A stretch of 64,000 bases of DNA, from positions 3,968,001 to 4,032,000 of the forward strand of contig NC_064677.1 of assembly GCF_023278565.1 (NCBI RefSeq). Reading direction: 5' to 3'. The position numbers and the translations under genes were made by a program. The notes below the pieces were generated by a model. The model worked only from the letters and a program-made list of their open reading frames with translations. It was not told where the DNA came from and made no database searches. This DNA comes from Colletotrichum lupini (Eukaryota > Ascomycota > Sordariomycetes > Glomerellales > Glomerellaceae). Shown here piece after piece: positions 34,244-46,685 of this stretch (positions are counted from its first letter, which is position 1; the number at the start of each line of letters is the position of its first letter).

Positions 34244-35494
34244 ATGACGTCTCTTGCGTCTGAGAACGCTGGGGCGGACGAGCAAGTTCTCGTCGAGAAG
34301 GCGGCAGAGCTCCAGATTTCCAAGCCTGCAACCGAGGAAGAGCCTGCGGCTCACAGGTCGCATGATCCTCAATTCAACCAGAAGAGGAGCGATCCTTTCC
34401 AGTTTGGCAGTCGCTTGCTGGGCGAGCAGGATGATGTCTTCGAGTTCAATGCTTGGGACCATGTCGAGACTGAAGAAGTGTACAAGGAGTACTCTGAGCA
34501 GCAGTACGAGATGCAGCGTCAGTCCCCGGTCTCCGACTTTGACAAAAGTAAGTTTACATTCCTTGCATTTCAATTTTTTCGACCCCCCGGTGTTATGATG
34601 ATACCCCAGCAATACGCATAGTTCATCTGAATTCTATGATGAAACTTTCCTTAATTAGTCTTTCGCTCCCATCTGACTACACCACTATCAATACCAATTA
34701 TTTTGAAAGACGCTTGCTTTGATACAGCTTGCTAACAAGACTCCTCAGACAGATTGAACAACAACCCAGCCAGAATGTGGGATTTGTTCTATAAGAACAA
34801 CACAGCCAACTTCTTCAAAAACAGAAAATGGCTGCAGCAGGAGTTCCCTATTTTGTCCGAGGTGACCAAGGAGGACGCTGGCAAGAAGACCATTCTTGAA
34901 ATAGGCGCCGGTGCGGGTAACACCGCCTTTCCCATTCTCGCAACCAACCAGAACCCAAACTTGAGAGTCCATGCCTGTGATTATTCGAAGCAGGCCGTAG
35001 AGGTCATGCGGACCCATGAATCCTACAACCAAGACCACATGCAAGCCGACGTCTGGGACGTTACGAGCGAAGAGCTCCCTCCCGGGCTGGAAGAAGGATC
35101 TGTGGACGTTGCTATACTCATTTTCATCTTCTCCGCCTTGGCTCCGAATCAATGGAACCAAGCTGTTGCCAACGTTCACCGTCTGCTCAAGCCGGGTGGC
35201 CAGGTCTGCTTCCGCGACTATGGAAGAGGTGACCTTGCCCAAGTGCGCTTCAAGAAGGGACGCTATCTCGATGAAAACTTTTATGTGCGCGGCGACGGCA
35301 CTCGAGTGTACTTCTTTGAAAAGGAAGAGCTTGAGCGAATCTGGTCTGGCCAGACGCAAGAAGCGTTGGACAACGACACCAAGTTCGAATTCAACGTCGA
35401 TGACCTTGGTGTCGACAGACGCATGCTCGTCAACAGGGCTCGTAAGCTCAAGATGTACCGATGCTGGATGCAAGGACGATTCACCAAGAAATGA
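34244..35494 (+). CDS. tRNA 3-methylcytidine methyltransferase (METTL2/TRM140 family)
   Basis: Two exons: 34244-34547 and 34749-35494, across a 201-nt intron (GTAAGT...CAG), giving 349 aa. An acidic N-terminal part leads into DDVFEFNAWDHVETEEVYKE and then NPARMWDLFYKNNTANFFKN, the family entry motif before the fold. SAM-binding motif I is ILEIGAGAGNT, followed by HACDYSKQAVEVM, ADVWDVT and LKPGGQVCFRDYGRGDLAQV. The end, RKLKMYRCWMQGRF, is also typical. Members make m3C at position 32 of tRNA-Thr and tRNA-Ser. Unlike budding yeast Abp140 there is no actin-binding extension. Whether it prefers Thr or Ser tRNA cannot be told from the sequence by eye. Confidence 0.9.
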
Positions 35495-35606
35495 GAAAGC
35501 CAAAGTTCACATCAATCGAAATCTGAGGCGAGTGAGGTTTGCCAATGAGCTATTGTATTGCTGTACGGAGCTTGGGTGACGAAACAAGCCCCCTCCAGTC
35601 CTTGAA

Positions 35607-36873
35607 TCAGTACAACAGCAGCTCCCGAAGCTTCAGGCGATCGGCTTGGCCAAACCCGATCTTGTCCAGATATTCGTTGAGCCCACCATGGACATCGTCG
35701 AGATGACGAGCCGTCCGAGCAATCATGTCAGGCGCCGTCTCGAACCAGTCGTCTGTGAGACCAATCTCTCTCATCTCGGCCAGTCTCTCCTCTCTCTCAG
35801 ACTCGAGCGCACCACTGGTTAGCATGTAGTCATGCTCAATCGCCTCGAGCGGTACGTCCAGGATGAACAGAACGAGACTGACAATCAGCCCGGTTCTATC
35901 CTTGCCCTGTGTGCAGTGGACCAGAGTCGGTGAAGTTGCCGGGTCGATGAATACTCTGAGAGCCTGCGCATGAAAGCTCGTCAGATATCTGTACCCGCAC
36001 CAAGCTGCCGGTGAATGGTATATTCGTACCTTTGCAATCTCCTCACCAGATTGATCGAGGGTGTCAAGGCCTAGACCAACTAGGCCACGCGGCAGCATTA
36101 CCTCCCGAGACAAGATGGAGATGCCCTCATTGCGGTAGCCGAGAGTAAAGAGGCAGATGAGGCGGCTAAAGTTTGCGTATGCCGAATCAGCTGCTGTGGG
36201 GGATATGGAATAGGAAGCCAGGGACATCTCACCACAAACCCCACCAAGATACCTGTCTGATCAAGAACCACTCAAAGTTGCCGCCAGTGATTCTGATCTC
36301 GTGATACGTCAGACCCGAGATCTGGAATGGCTCGGCTAGTGCAGCATTGGACTCCAGAAGGGTGGGCACTTTAAGATCGGCCTCGCGCTTTTTGGCCTGT
36401 TTGACGTGTTCGGTTCTGAAAGGTGTCGTCACTCACTGGTCAGAGTGCAAGATCTTGCATTCCAGAGAAAGGAAGATTTTTTCTGTCTTTCTATGTTCTG
36501 AAGGACGGAAACACGTGCACTTACTTTGTGCGCAGGTCTATCACCGCCTTGATGCCCAGCTCATCGCGGAGGCGTTTTCTGTCTGCCAAAGTGGCATCAT
36601 CTTGGAGAAAATCAGCACCGAGGATCAACATGTTTGCGAAGATTGTGAGTCGCGTGGCATACCTGGTCTGGCGGAACGAAATACCAAGCCTTCCCTTACG
36701 AGTCTGACAAGTAAAACGCACGGATGTTAGCCTCAACTCACTACAAAGGCCTCTGTTCAGTGCAGGTAAGGGTGGATTAGCCAGAAAATGACATACCTTC
36801 TTCCAAGAAATTTGTTCACCGTTGAGCCGACATCACGAAAGTTGAGGACAGACGTGATCCCCCTATTATCCAT
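35607..36873 (-). CDS. Tyrosine/dual-specificity phosphatase, Y_phosphatase3 family
   Basis: Six exons: 36873-36797, 36703-36663, 36600-36525, 36415-36233, 36165-36030 and 35963-35607, giving 289 aa. The start MDNRGITSVLNFRDVGSTVN carries the family's NFRDVG block. LVFRSARPDDATLADRKRLR and AVIDLRTKTEH follow. The P-loop is HCTQGKDRTG at about residues 188-197, with the catalytic Cys and Arg present. Intron 4 is resolved by the frame: exon 4 runs through QVSWWGL, uses donor GTGAGA and splices to TTTAG, giving SWWGLCRLICLFTLGYR. Earlier CAG acceptors would shift frame into a stop. Related fungal proteins dephosphorylate phosphotyrosine or phosphoinositides; the substrate here is unknown. Two membrane-like hydrophobic patches (RLICLFTLG, LIVSLVLFILDV) are part of the fold. 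Confidence 0.85.
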
Positions 36874-37031
36874 GATTGACAATGTCAAAGCTTCTGAATG
36901 AGTTCGGTATAGAGAGAGCGCTCGCTGCAGATACCGGTGGTCAGCGGTTAACGGCTGGAGACTAGCAGTTCCGACGGCGCGTATCAGTACAGACAGCTGG
37001 AAGGATGGTTGGCAAGGCGTGGTGGGTGTGA

Positions 37032-37069
<38 letters not shown>

Positions 37070-39116
37070 TAAGGTAGCAAGCAGCTCTTGGTGTGAAATG
37101 TGTAGGAAAGGGGTGGCTGACGCCACGATTTGGCACGTCGAACAGAAACCCGGAGCATCGGAATGAGAAACGTGTAAGCGACGTAGGGCCCTCTTCCCAT
37201 CGTTACCGTCATTCACCATCAGGCTCCCAGCCCGCCAACCTAATGACGGATAGGGAGCCGAGGTGAGGTTGGACGTGCTGGGATCCCTGGCCAGGGCTGG
37301 TAGATCCCTGCACGTCTCCAAAAAGCTTAAGATCGGGGTGCGAGAGAGAAGGAGACTGACTTTTGATGTCACCGATGGGTAAATTATGAGAGTGAGTGAT
37401 CTGCGCCCAGGGATTGCGACTATGGCCTGAACTCGCGCATTGTGAGCGGTCTGGGCTGTGAAGTCCAGAAGAGAGAGCTCGGTCTTCTTGCTGCTCCCAT
37501 GCAATGTTTCCGGTCCATCAGAGCCACAGCAACGTGACCAGCAAATTTCTAGACTTTCGGATTACAGCTTGCTTTCCATGATATCGGATGAATATGGGCT
37601 GCCTGCGCTAGATGGGAGAATCGACGTCTCAAGTTGGAGCTAAATTTGGGAATTACTTCAGCCTGTAGAGGCTTGCAGAACGCATCCATCAACAATCCGA
37701 GATGTGGCTGACTGTGTAGTCCATTCCATCAAACGAATCAGAAGGCTCGAGCGAGACAGCAAGCCTCCCAAGAGCTTGCATTACAGACTTCTGAATCTCG
37801 GGCTGCTCGATGGCTTTGTTTTTTTATCGGCCTAGGACCCCGTGCCTGTCCTTGACTACGGACGGGAGTCTCCTGGCCGCCCTCTTATCGTCTTCGTCAC
37901 GGACGGTATCTCGGGCTTCCAAGTCGGTGAAAGGTGTAGAGGGAGATCCGATTATGGGCAACTGACACACCACAGGGCTAGGCTCTATCTGCTCGGTGAT
38001 CCAGGTCACAGGTGATGGCCTAGACCCTAGATAGCTCACGCTCCAGGCCTGAATGGTCGCATTGCCCAATCCAAAGGCTGGAACCCGATCCGCCACTCAG
38101 CGCGACAGGGTCCGGACTGGCCGGCTCCAGAGACGGGCGGGTGCTGGACCGAAGCCACAACGGAGCGGACGATGGGCGATGCTGGCTTGTATGCTATGTC
38201 GCAGTGGTGCCAGTGGCCCAGTGGTGCGTTTGTTTGCCAATATCTCTCAGGACCTGGTCATTCGGTCGTTCGCCAAGGGAAATGGAATCCCCAATTCCCA
38301 ATTCAAAGAGCTGGGGAGGGGAGGTGTGGTGGATGTTTGACAGGGGCAGAAGTGCTAGATGGCAGGTTGCTACGCCCGAAACGGAAGGGAAGGGACCCCG
38401 CATGACGTAAGGCGCTGCTGTCGTCGCAGCTCACTATGACTAGCCACCAGCACTAACTGCGTACGCCGTATCACCATCATTGACCGGCTCCCGCTCACCA
38501 GTTTTTGGGGGGAAAGCAATACCTACTACCTCATCGTGCGCTCGCTCGCCCGCGCCGCGCCGCCAGTCTACCTTAGACGGGGAGTCTTCAAACCAGCCCA
38601 CGCCCCCCTACCCAAGTGCCCCCTTTGAACCAGAAAGATCTGCTTCTAGCTGTATGATATAACTTGCATGCCCTCTGTCGGGACCCCCCGCCTGCGCCCC
38701 TCGACGTCGCTTCTGGTCAATTTTTCTGCTCTTTGGTTTACTCAAGCAAGCATCCAAGCTCTCTGACCTCCCGGTTTTCGGCGCATCCTTCTTGCAATAT
38801 ACCCTAGTACGACGACTCATCTCATCTTGTGATACGACTTCCTCTTGCGACACTCGTGGAAGGGTAAGCAGGTCCAGAAATAACATCAGTCGGACTTCGA
38901 CTTTCGGTTGTCAATCCACCAGCGGCGCTGCCCACGCGTCCACCTCGACCCGCGTGTAAGCTGCAAATCCGCTGCGAGCCTTCCCACTTTTCGACCTTCC
39001 GTTCCCTGTATTATACATCCTCGCTACGGTATATCCGCCCTGTGACGAACAGGCATCCGCAGCGGTTAAGTGGATATTCCCGGGATCGATACCACCAAGC
39101 CGGCTCCGGGCTGGCA
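36874..39116. promoter_or_regulatory. Divergent intergenic region, phosphatase / EIS1
   Basis: About 2.2 kb with promoters of both genes. It contains a 35-bp GT microsatellite close to the phosphatase start. The last 600 bp before EIS1 are C/T-rich, as in long fungal leaders. Frames on both strands are short and unremarkable. Confidence 0.5.
37034..37068. repeat. (GT)n microsatellite
   Basis: A perfect 35-bp alternating GT tract, about 160 bp upstream of the phosphatase start codon and so within its likely leader or core promoter. Confidence 0.95.
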
Positions 39117-41591
39117 ATGATGCAAGCCAACTCCTCCAAGACAGCGACGCAACAGACGCAGCAGATGCAGCCGCCCCAGCAGCAGCAGCAGCAGCAAAAG
39201 TCAAGCACAGGCATGGCGGAAACACGGTACCAGGTACCCTCCACAGGTAACTTGAAACCTTACCTCATCCTCTCCTGCAGAATACGAGGTTTCTACTTGG
39301 AGTTGCCCGAATAAAGAAAGCATCCGTGTTAATCATCAATTCTTCTTTTCCCTGAATATAGCAGCCCACTCGGGAAGATTAAAGTACGCCGACCCGCGGG
39401 ATCTACCCAGCTTTCCCTCCCCCGGTCTCAAATCCGATGGAGCTGCTGCCGGAGCTGCTGCATCGTTAGGTTGGGCCAACCAAAAATCAATCGACCTCTG
39501 GAAACCCGAAAAGTCAAACTCTGCATCAACCGCAGCTATGCTCGCAAAGGATTACAAAATGACACCATCGTGGGAACCAAACTCCAGCTCCGCCGGGGCC
39601 AAGGCTGCTCTGCTGGCCAGCGCTTCAGCAAAGAAACAGTCCACCACCAACACGACCCCCCCTCCGTCTGCCACCGAGTCTTGGGGAAGCAGCGCTGCGA
39701 ACCAGGCATTTAGACAAAGCCGCTCAGTCAGACAGCCCACCCAGACACCCTCTTCCGCCGCTGCCGGCCTTGGCTCTCTTTCAGCAGCCCAAAATGCCAT
39801 GCCCGCCTCCAGGAGGACAAGGCCACGAGCCAAATCGACCCCCGTACCAAAGGAATCCTACCCCGGAGAATCACGAGCTGCTGCAAACGCTTTGAGTGCC
39901 GCCACAGCAGCTCACAGCCCTTCTTTGAAGCCAAAGTCCCCCACTGAGAACACTGGCTCAGTTCCGTACACAAACCTGCCTCGGAGTATGTTCACCTCTA
40001 AGCCCGCTATCGGGCCTGAAGAAGATGAGAAGAAAAGAGCCGACGTTCTCCACGCCTCTGCGGTGGCCATGGCCAAAAAGATGTACAGCCAACAGCAAAG
40101 GATGGTCGACCAGGCACGAGTCCACCAAGCTGCAGGAGAGACCAGCCCCGACGATATCCAACCCAAACCTTATGTCAACCTCCAGGAAGCAGCATATAAG
40201 CTAGCGCAAGAGCGCTTGTCGAAACTTCATGTGGAGCATCACCAGAACCGTGATTACCAGGAATACTACGGCAGCAATACCCAGACCACGCCCCAGCGGA
40301 GGTTTACTATGAAGGGTAAGCTTAGACGGCGGTCCTCAAGCGACGGCGACGCAAGTCACGACAAGGAACAATCTGAGCGCATTCGAAGAGAAATGTCCAT
40401 CTTCTCCTCCAACCTGACCAAGGTCGACGAGCAAAAGCGGACAAAGGATCGCGAGGCCCTACTAGCAGCCGCCCAACGCAACGTCAAGGCCCGCCTACAG
40501 GGCATGGACGACAAGATCTCAGCCGAGACCGGTATGGTGGCGCCCAGCACAAAGAGCGATCGAAAGAGCGACTGGGAATCCAAGGCTCAGATGGCTGCCA
40601 TGGCCAAGCACGAGTCTGCCAATGTGAACAGGGGTAAGGTCGACATTGGCGGCGGCATGTTTATGGATCCTGCGGCAGTCGACGAGATTGCTACGAGGAG
40701 AGTCCAGCCCGTGCTTGACGAGATCAATGAGAAGGCAGCCATCGAGCGGGAACGGCAAGAGATGCTCAAAGCAGAGGCGGAAGCCAAGAAGAGAGACGAA
40801 GAGAAGCGCAAGGAACGTGACAGAGAGGTTAAGGAGATCAACCGTAAGGTCATTGGTACGTTTGCGTGTTCCCTTCTGCGCATCAAACTGCCTCTAACGT
40901 AATCACAGCGCAAGAGAAGCAGGAAGAAAAGGAGAAGCGCCACCGTGAGAAGCAAGAGCTCAAGGTCAAGAAGGAAGAGGAAAAGGCTGCCAAGGCTGAG
41001 GAGAAGCGCAAGTCCAAGCTCCCCGAGATCACGCCGGGCGACTCGGCCGTCGCCGCGGCAGAGCCCAGCGAAATCTCACCCGTGAGCGACGACCAGGGCA
41101 CCACCCACGCAGGCCAGCACAAGCCCGGGGCCATCAACACGAACAGGGAGAGCTCCGGCAGCGATAACCCACGCTCGCCCAGCGACAGCGGTTCGCCGAC
41201 GAACAAGATGAAGACTTGGCTCAAGTCACGCTTCGGACGGCCGCGAGGCCGGTCTGCGGCCGGCGAGAATGCTGAGGAGCGTGGCTTCGTCGGCGGCGTT
41301 GCGCTGGCGAGGCTCGCCAACGAGAGCGCGACCAGTCTCGGTGATGCGCGGTCGGCTAGTATGAGAGAGGTAGCCATCGCCGGCAAGACTAGCGAGACGA
41401 TGCCCAGGTCGGCAGCGGCGCAGGAGGGTGAGGTAAGCCCCGTGAGCTCTGATTCCGAGTCGGAGCACTTTGTCGAGGCGAGCGATGAGCTCGAGGGCCC
41501 CGTCTCGCCGCCGCCGGCTATTCAGGATCCGAATACGCACAAGACGCACAGCCCGACTAGGGATTCGCGGTTCCGAGAGAATCTTGAGTAG
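39117..41591 (+). CDS. eis1: Eisosome protein 1 (EIS1)
   Basis: Three exons: 39117-39246, 39362-40855 and 40909-41591, giving 768 aa. Donors are GTAACT and GTACGT; acceptors are TAG and CAG, with CTAAC near 40893. A Gln-rich N-terminus (CAG repeat at 39179-39196) precedes the family hallmark HSGRLKYADPRDLPSFPSPG and SLGWANQKSIDLWKPEKS (about residues 46-95). A second conserved region includes SVAMAKKMY-like AVAMAKKMYSQQQ and YVNLQEAAYKLAQERLSKL. A long Lys/Glu/Arg-rich coiled coil follows (residues about 440-600), then a Ser/Pro-rich tail. Eis1 supports eisosome assembly at furrow-like plasma-membrane domains. The ATG at 39117 is the first in frame (a second Met follows directly); an upstream GTG in the same frame is not a start. 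Confidence 0.88.
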
Positions 41592-42401
41592 ATTGAGATA
41601 GATTGATACTTGCAGTAGCGAACGGCCATTCCTTCATTTAGAAATGATGGCGTTTATGGATGGAACTTACTTACCGTTGAGGTACACTTTAGTTTGGCAG
41701 AGGGTGGGAAAGGGGTTTATAGCGAGGAGCTTTGGAGTGTATTTTTGGTTGAGGCATCCCTCACGTACAGATACAACATCGCTTCCCAATTGTTGTATGT
41801 TTGTCAGCATTTGTAGTACTTTTCGTCAAATCAACGAAAATCATCTCTAAAGGCGCCGTGGCTCACCGTTATAAAGGCTCTGACGTCTCAACTGTAAGGC
41901 TACTTAGCAACGGTCGTATCTAGCCTATATTATTGTCGTCTAGCGGGCTTCAAGCTGATCATGGCGGACGAGCAGCTTCCTGCCTATGCTCTGCGCTTGA
42001 AGCGCCTGGACTACCCTCTCATTCGATCTTGAGATGGGATGAAAGGGACAGGTATGCGTACGTACGGAAGTAGATCCGTGGCGGCCAACATGCAAATTGA
42101 CCTTTCCACTGCGTCACTGAACATGGAAATAGAAAGTCGGTGATATTGTATCGCACGTATGCAGTGGATTTGTAAATGCTACCCGTAATTCTAAGATGTG
42201 CGTCAAATGATTACGCCCAAAACGCCTGCTGTTCATCATCTTTGTCCCCTGGGTATGCAGATGCTAATTTATACAACGCGAGCCTCGTCATGCCCGCGAT
42301 TACTCCTCCCGCCGATTCATTATCTATCTTCTCCTTTCTTTCAATCGTGTCCTATTTCCCATTTCATTCCCATTACCACATGGCTCTTCATACCTCACTC
42401 T
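41592..42401. other. Convergent 3' intergenic region, EIS1 / SFK1
   Basis: About 810 bp of 3' flanking sequence. Short frames only; no RNA gene recognised. The stretch at 41855-41900 looked weakly tRNA-like but fails on inspection. Confidence 0.45.
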
Positions 42402-43148
42402 TTAAAAGTTCCCCGGTCCAGCGCCAGCCCATTGACTCATCCCCGGCTTCGAGAACCGGTTCGCCTTATTCCTCGTCTTGGACGCGGGCAACAAGTCGAC
42501 GGTAAACGAAAAGATGTAAAACGAAAAGATGAAGGCGACGATCCACTCGAGGATCGCGGCGGCGTTGTAAATCTCCTTAAAGTTGCAGACGATAAACGCG
42601 ATGGCGAGGACGATCTCAACGAGGATGAAGACGAGCTTGATCCAGAAGGAGGCGGCGAGGTACGTGTGGTCCGGGTACTTGATGCCCAGGCGCTGGTACT
42701 CCCAGCAGATAAAGATGGCCGAGAGCAGGTACCCGCCCATGAAGAAGAGCAGGAAGAGCAGGTGGAGGTTCTTGTGCCGGTAGGTGTCAAAGATGCTGAG
42801 ACAGATGAGGCCGACGGTGCCGACGACGGCGAAGAAGATTGTGAAGCCGTAGAGGATCTTTTCGCCGATGGAGGTGTTGGGCACGAGGCGGCCCTTGTGG
42901 CGGAGCCAGCGGTCGGAGAAGAAGGAGAGGTCGAGGAAGACGGTGGTGAGGACGCAGCCGGTGATGAAGAGGGGCTTGAGGTAGTAGGCGCCGACGTCGC
43001 TGATGTAGGCGATGCTCTGGGGCGGCGACATGGAGGGGTAGACTGCGCGGTGGGTGTCGATGATCCAGTAGAGGAGCATGCCGAGGAGCATGCCGAGCCA
43101 GACGAGGCCCGATATGATGGGGAAGATCCAGTATGATAATATTCTCAT
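42402..43148 (-). CDS. sfk1: SFK1-like membrane protein (Frag1/DRAM/Sfk1 family)
   Basis: A single exon of 248 aa from ATG 43148. It has six hydrophobic spans: residues about 5-28 (YWIFPIISGLVWLGMLLGML), 55-75 (YYLKPLFITGCVLTTVFLDL), 93-117 (ILYGFTIFFAVVGTVGLICL), 127-148 (LHLLFLLFFMGGYLLSAIFI), 164-187 (SFWIKLVFILVEIVLAIAFI) and 195-217. A YPSMSPPQSIAYISDVGAYY loop after the first span (ISD.GA signature) is the hallmark of the Frag1/DRAM/Sfk1 domain. In budding yeast Sfk1 supports the PI 4-kinase Stt4 at the plasma membrane and lipid asymmetry. The frame extends upstream to a GTG, but the first ATG gives the standard family start. The large frame on the opposite strand is a shadow. Confidence 0.87.
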   Translation of the reverse strand: MRILSYWIFPIISGLVWLGMLLGMLLYWIIDTHRAVYPSMSPPQSIAYISDVGAYYLKPLFITGCVLTTVFLDLSFFSDRWLRHKGRLVPNTSIGEKILYGFTIFFAVVGTVGLICLSIFDTYRHKNLHLLFLLFFMGGYLLSAIFICWEYQRLGIKYPDHTYLAASFWIKLVFILVEIVLAIAFIVCNFKEIYNAAAILEWIVAFIFSFYIFSFTVDLLPASKTRNKANRFSKPGMSQWAGAGPGNF

Positions 43149-45117
43149 GTTGGGCAAGTGTGTGTATGTGTCTGCCTTGGTGTTTGGGGTTTTGTCTTTC
43201 TGTGAGGGCGTAAGCTTGTGTTGCCAAGTATTCACGATGGTGTTGGGCCAAAGGAGGCTGTTCGCTGAGGGTACAGTTGGCGTACTACACTCGGGCTCAC
43301 GACGCCAATTGGGAGCGGTGATGACGAGGTATGACGATTGAAGGGAAAAGTGGACTCAAAATTGCATCACTTACCAAAAAAGGATGTGTTCACTATCGTA
43401 AACGTTGTTCGTGGCAGAGCCTGAAGGGATCACGAGACTTTGGGCTGAAGGTGTGAAAAAAAAAAAAAGCCAGGACTCGAATAGGAGGTCTGACCACGTT
43501 TGGTAGGTATTATGTCGTTGGTTGTAAGTCTCATACGCGAAAGGGAGCGCGCGGGAGGGGTCCTTAATGAGTGTTGCGCGGGAGATGCCTGCGTACGTCA
43601 AACATCGGGCGGTGCCTGGAGAAAAGAGAGCAGAATGCGCTGAGGTGTGTCCCCGGAGGTCGGGTAGGCGGACTTAAGAGGTGTCATCGGCGTCCCGTTA
43701 CCCGTATGTTGGTTGCCCGATGGGTCCGGGCTGGCGTGCTGCGGTCGGGCGCACTCTCTTTTTTCTCTCTGACTCTGAGGAGTAGATTCTGGTATTATTG
43801 AGCCAATATCGTTCGGTAGCCCCCTTGCAAGCTACTTAGTCCAAAAAGTTCTGAAGTCATGGATTCGATCGGCACTTGGAGCGGACACTTGGTGCGCAAG
43901 CTTCCCGGCCGGGGCGCGCGTTGTGGGGGGAACATGTCATTGGTCTCGCGGAGTGCAAGTCAACAGGGGGATGACGTAGTGGCGCGGCCGACCGTAAGGT
44001 CCCCTACCTGCTGTGGTACAGGCTAACAAACTCTTAGACCGCAGCTTCGCTATCGCAAAACTTGCGATTCGCCGCGAGTTTGGCCGGATTAAGCGCCTAC
44101 CTAGAGGGAAATTATCGGGGCTTCCAGCTCGCCTGATTCGATCAATTGCTGTTTCTCTGATTTGAGTTTATATCTTTTTTTCTTCCTTGTTACTGGTACT
44201 GCATTCGGTGAAGCAGGATCAGAATGGAATCAATGAATCGGCCACACGTTCATTCTCTGAGTCTTCCACACCACCTACATTGGTTGCTGACAGATGGGCA
44301 ACTCTCATTAACACCCTGCCTGAAGGTCAAGGAAAGCCTTGAACTCGTTTGTGCATGTTCAGCCTTGGCAGCCACATCTTTCGGAGAGACGGGGAACAAC
44401 CATGTCCGCGAACCAACGACTGACAACACCACCATCTCGGATCCATCCGAGTTGGGCATGTGTTCTGCTGCACCGCCGCAATTTCTAGGTGCTTCCCAAA
44501 TACAAAGTGCTCGTACGGACACAACAGCACTAGGAAATATGGCGGGTTCGGGGACCGCTCCATAGTAAATTCCGCTCCGCGCCCAGCGCCCATGTAACTC
44601 AAACGATCGTCGCGCCGCGTATGATGATGGCGCAAGGAGCGCAAGGTACGACGGCGGAAAGAACACAGCCAACTTAGATCTGGTCATGTTGGATAATGAT
44701 GTGGTTTTGCGCAGTAAGACGTTCGGTGGAACATTGAAGATCTTGAAGGACTTTTGTACTGTTGGTTGATATTGTGGAGGTTTCCTCCGGCTAACATACT
44801 TGCCTTCTGTCATCCGAAGTCTGCTGCAATCCAATTCAGTCGAAATGCACACACAGAGCTTCAGGGTCGAGTCGCGAATGCTGCCGCAAAAAGCATAGTG
44901 ATGCAAAACCAGAATCAACCAACCAATCGGCCCCGGTTTTAAGCCCGGGAGGGGCGTACCTTCCGGAATGTGGCTTGATCCTAGCTGTGGCACCTACAGC
45001 CAATCATCATCCGGTGCGTCCGACGAGGCTACTATTGCCTACTGACTTCAGCCGTCGCCTCGTCCCTCCATCAACTCCAAGACTACATTGCGGCGACATC
45101 AGTCACGGCCGTACACG
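43149..45117. promoter_or_regulatory. Divergent intergenic region, SFK1 / KIN28
   Basis: About 2 kb. It holds a 13-A run at 43456-43468. A minus-strand frame of 247 codons (44250-44993) opens with GTG; its internal ATG region has no recognisable family, and it overlaps a plus-strand frame at 44224-44565, so neither is called as a gene. Both promoters lie here. Confidence 0.5.
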
Positions 45118-46419
45118 ATGTCGGCATCACCACTCGTCGTCCGTCCCGCCGACGCGTTGAAGCCAGCGGGGGCTGTCGGCTCGCCATTCCGTAATTTGTC
45201 ATCGGCTCAGGTTTCCTCAGGAAATGGCACCCCGCAGCCATCTAAGGACAAGAAGGCCGCGCCCATCCCGACGACAGCCCCGACTCTGGATCTCGCCGAG
45301 CAAATGAACGAGGTCGAGAAGAAGCAATATGTGAAAGGTTAGTAGAGGGATCACGAACGGACGAGATGGCGCGATAGAAATGGACCTCTCTGATAAGCTC
45401 TACCTACAGGAAAGAAACTCGGAGAAGGTACCTACGCCATCGTCTTCCTCGGCCACCTCCGATCGAATACATCCTCCCTCGTCGCCATCAAGAAGATCAA
45501 GGTCCAGAAAGAATACCAAGAAGGCATGGCACCCGACGCCGTCCGCGAACTGAAGCACCTTCAAGAGCTCCAGCACCCTAACATCATCTCCCTCCTCTCC
45601 GTCTTCTCCTCCAAGGACCAGAACCTCAACCTTGTCCTCGAATACCTGCCCTTGGGTGACCTCGAGATGCTCATCAAGGACACGGCAAACGTCCGCTACG
45701 GTGCCGCAGATATCAAGGCCTGGATGGGCATGCTCACCCGCGGCGTCTGGTTCTGCCACGAAAACTTTGTCCTGCATCGCGATATCAAGCCCAACAATTT
45801 GCTGATCGCCGCCGACGGCGAGGTGAAGCTTGCCGATTTCGGTCTCGCGCGGAGCTTTGCGGACCCGTACCAGGTCATGACGAACCAGGTTATCACGCGC
45901 TGGTACCGCCCGCCTGAATTGCTCTTTGGCGCGAAGCACTACAGCGGCGCCGTCGACGTCTGGAGTGTTGGATGCGTTTTCGCGGAACTCATTATTCGTG
46001 CGCCGTACATGCCGTCCGAGACCGAGGTTCAACAGATTTCCCTCATTTGCCGTGCCGTCGGTACACCGACGGAGGATAATTGGCCCGGAGTGACCAAGCT
46101 TCCAGCCTACACGGTGCCGGATGATGCCGAGCCCGTCAAGGGCAGGGATTTCTACCAGGCCATGTTCGGCACCGTGGGTCCTGAGGGTGTCGATCTCCTA
46201 ATGAAGACATTCATTCTCGATCCCAAGAAGCGCATTACCGCACGAGACATGCTGAACCACAACTGGTGGCGCACGGAGCCGAAACCTTCACGCAAGGAGG
46301 ACCTCCCCAAGAAAGGTGGCGGCGAAGAAAAGATGGGCGCGGACCTGAAGCGACGTCCAGGCATGGTTGATGAGGATAGGGGTGCCAAGGTGGCTCGCAA
46401 GCTCAACTTTGGAGCTTAA
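45118..46419 (+). CDS. kin28: Cyclin-dependent kinase KIN28/CDK7 (TFIIH CTD kinase)
   Basis: Two exons: 45118-45337 and 45410-46419, across a 72-nt intron, giving 409 aa. The kinase domain starts after a 70-residue Ser/Pro-rich extension. The glycine loop is GEGTYAIV (78-85), the ATP lysine is K101 in VAIKK, the cyclin-binding PSTAIRE-type helix is APDAVREL (114-121), the catalytic HRDIKPNN has D198, and the DFG aspartate is D216. T-loop Thr 231 (QVMTNQVITRW) precedes WYRPPELLFG. The block ARSFADPY and the PDAVREL helix fit Kin28/Cdk7, the TFIIH kinase phosphorylating Ser5/7 of the RNA polymerase II CTD. The Lys-rich C-terminus ends VARKLNFGA. The ATG at 45118 is the first in frame. The N-terminal extension is longer than in yeast Kin28. 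Confidence 0.9.
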
Positions 46420-46685
46420 ATCTGCACTTACACATGGTCTTTACGAATTCTTTCCACACTCGCAAATAAAAAAGTATGTAGCATCACGGGCGTTATGGCA
46501 GAGGCAAACGGGTTAAGGGACGGGGGTATATTCTTTTAAGGATAGGACAGGCTATTTAAAGGGGGTTTTCTTCCCAACGGTTCTGGAAAGATCTAGTTTT
46601 TGTACTCCACAAAACATCCAGGCTCTTCCTTTTTGCTCATCATTAGCATCGTCCAGTTTCTTGGCTCTCTTTCTTTAGGAACTTT

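Noticed and set aside
34745..35503. 252-codon minus-strand frame
   Set aside because: Shadow of exon 2 of the tRNA methyltransferase, which has clear SAM-binding motifs on the plus strand.
41850..41930. tRNA-like stretch starting GGCGCCGTGGCTCACC
   Set aside because: The possible A box is poor, no B box (GGTTCRANNCC) follows, and no cloverleaf can be drawn.
42198..43136. 312-codon acidic plus-strand frame
   Set aside because: Shadow of the SFK1 membrane protein; hydrophobic codons read as Glu/Asp/Val on the opposite strand.
44250..44993. 247-codon minus-strand frame between SFK1 and KIN28
   Set aside because: It opens with GTG, shows no known domain, and overlaps another frame on the plus strand; not enough to call a gene.
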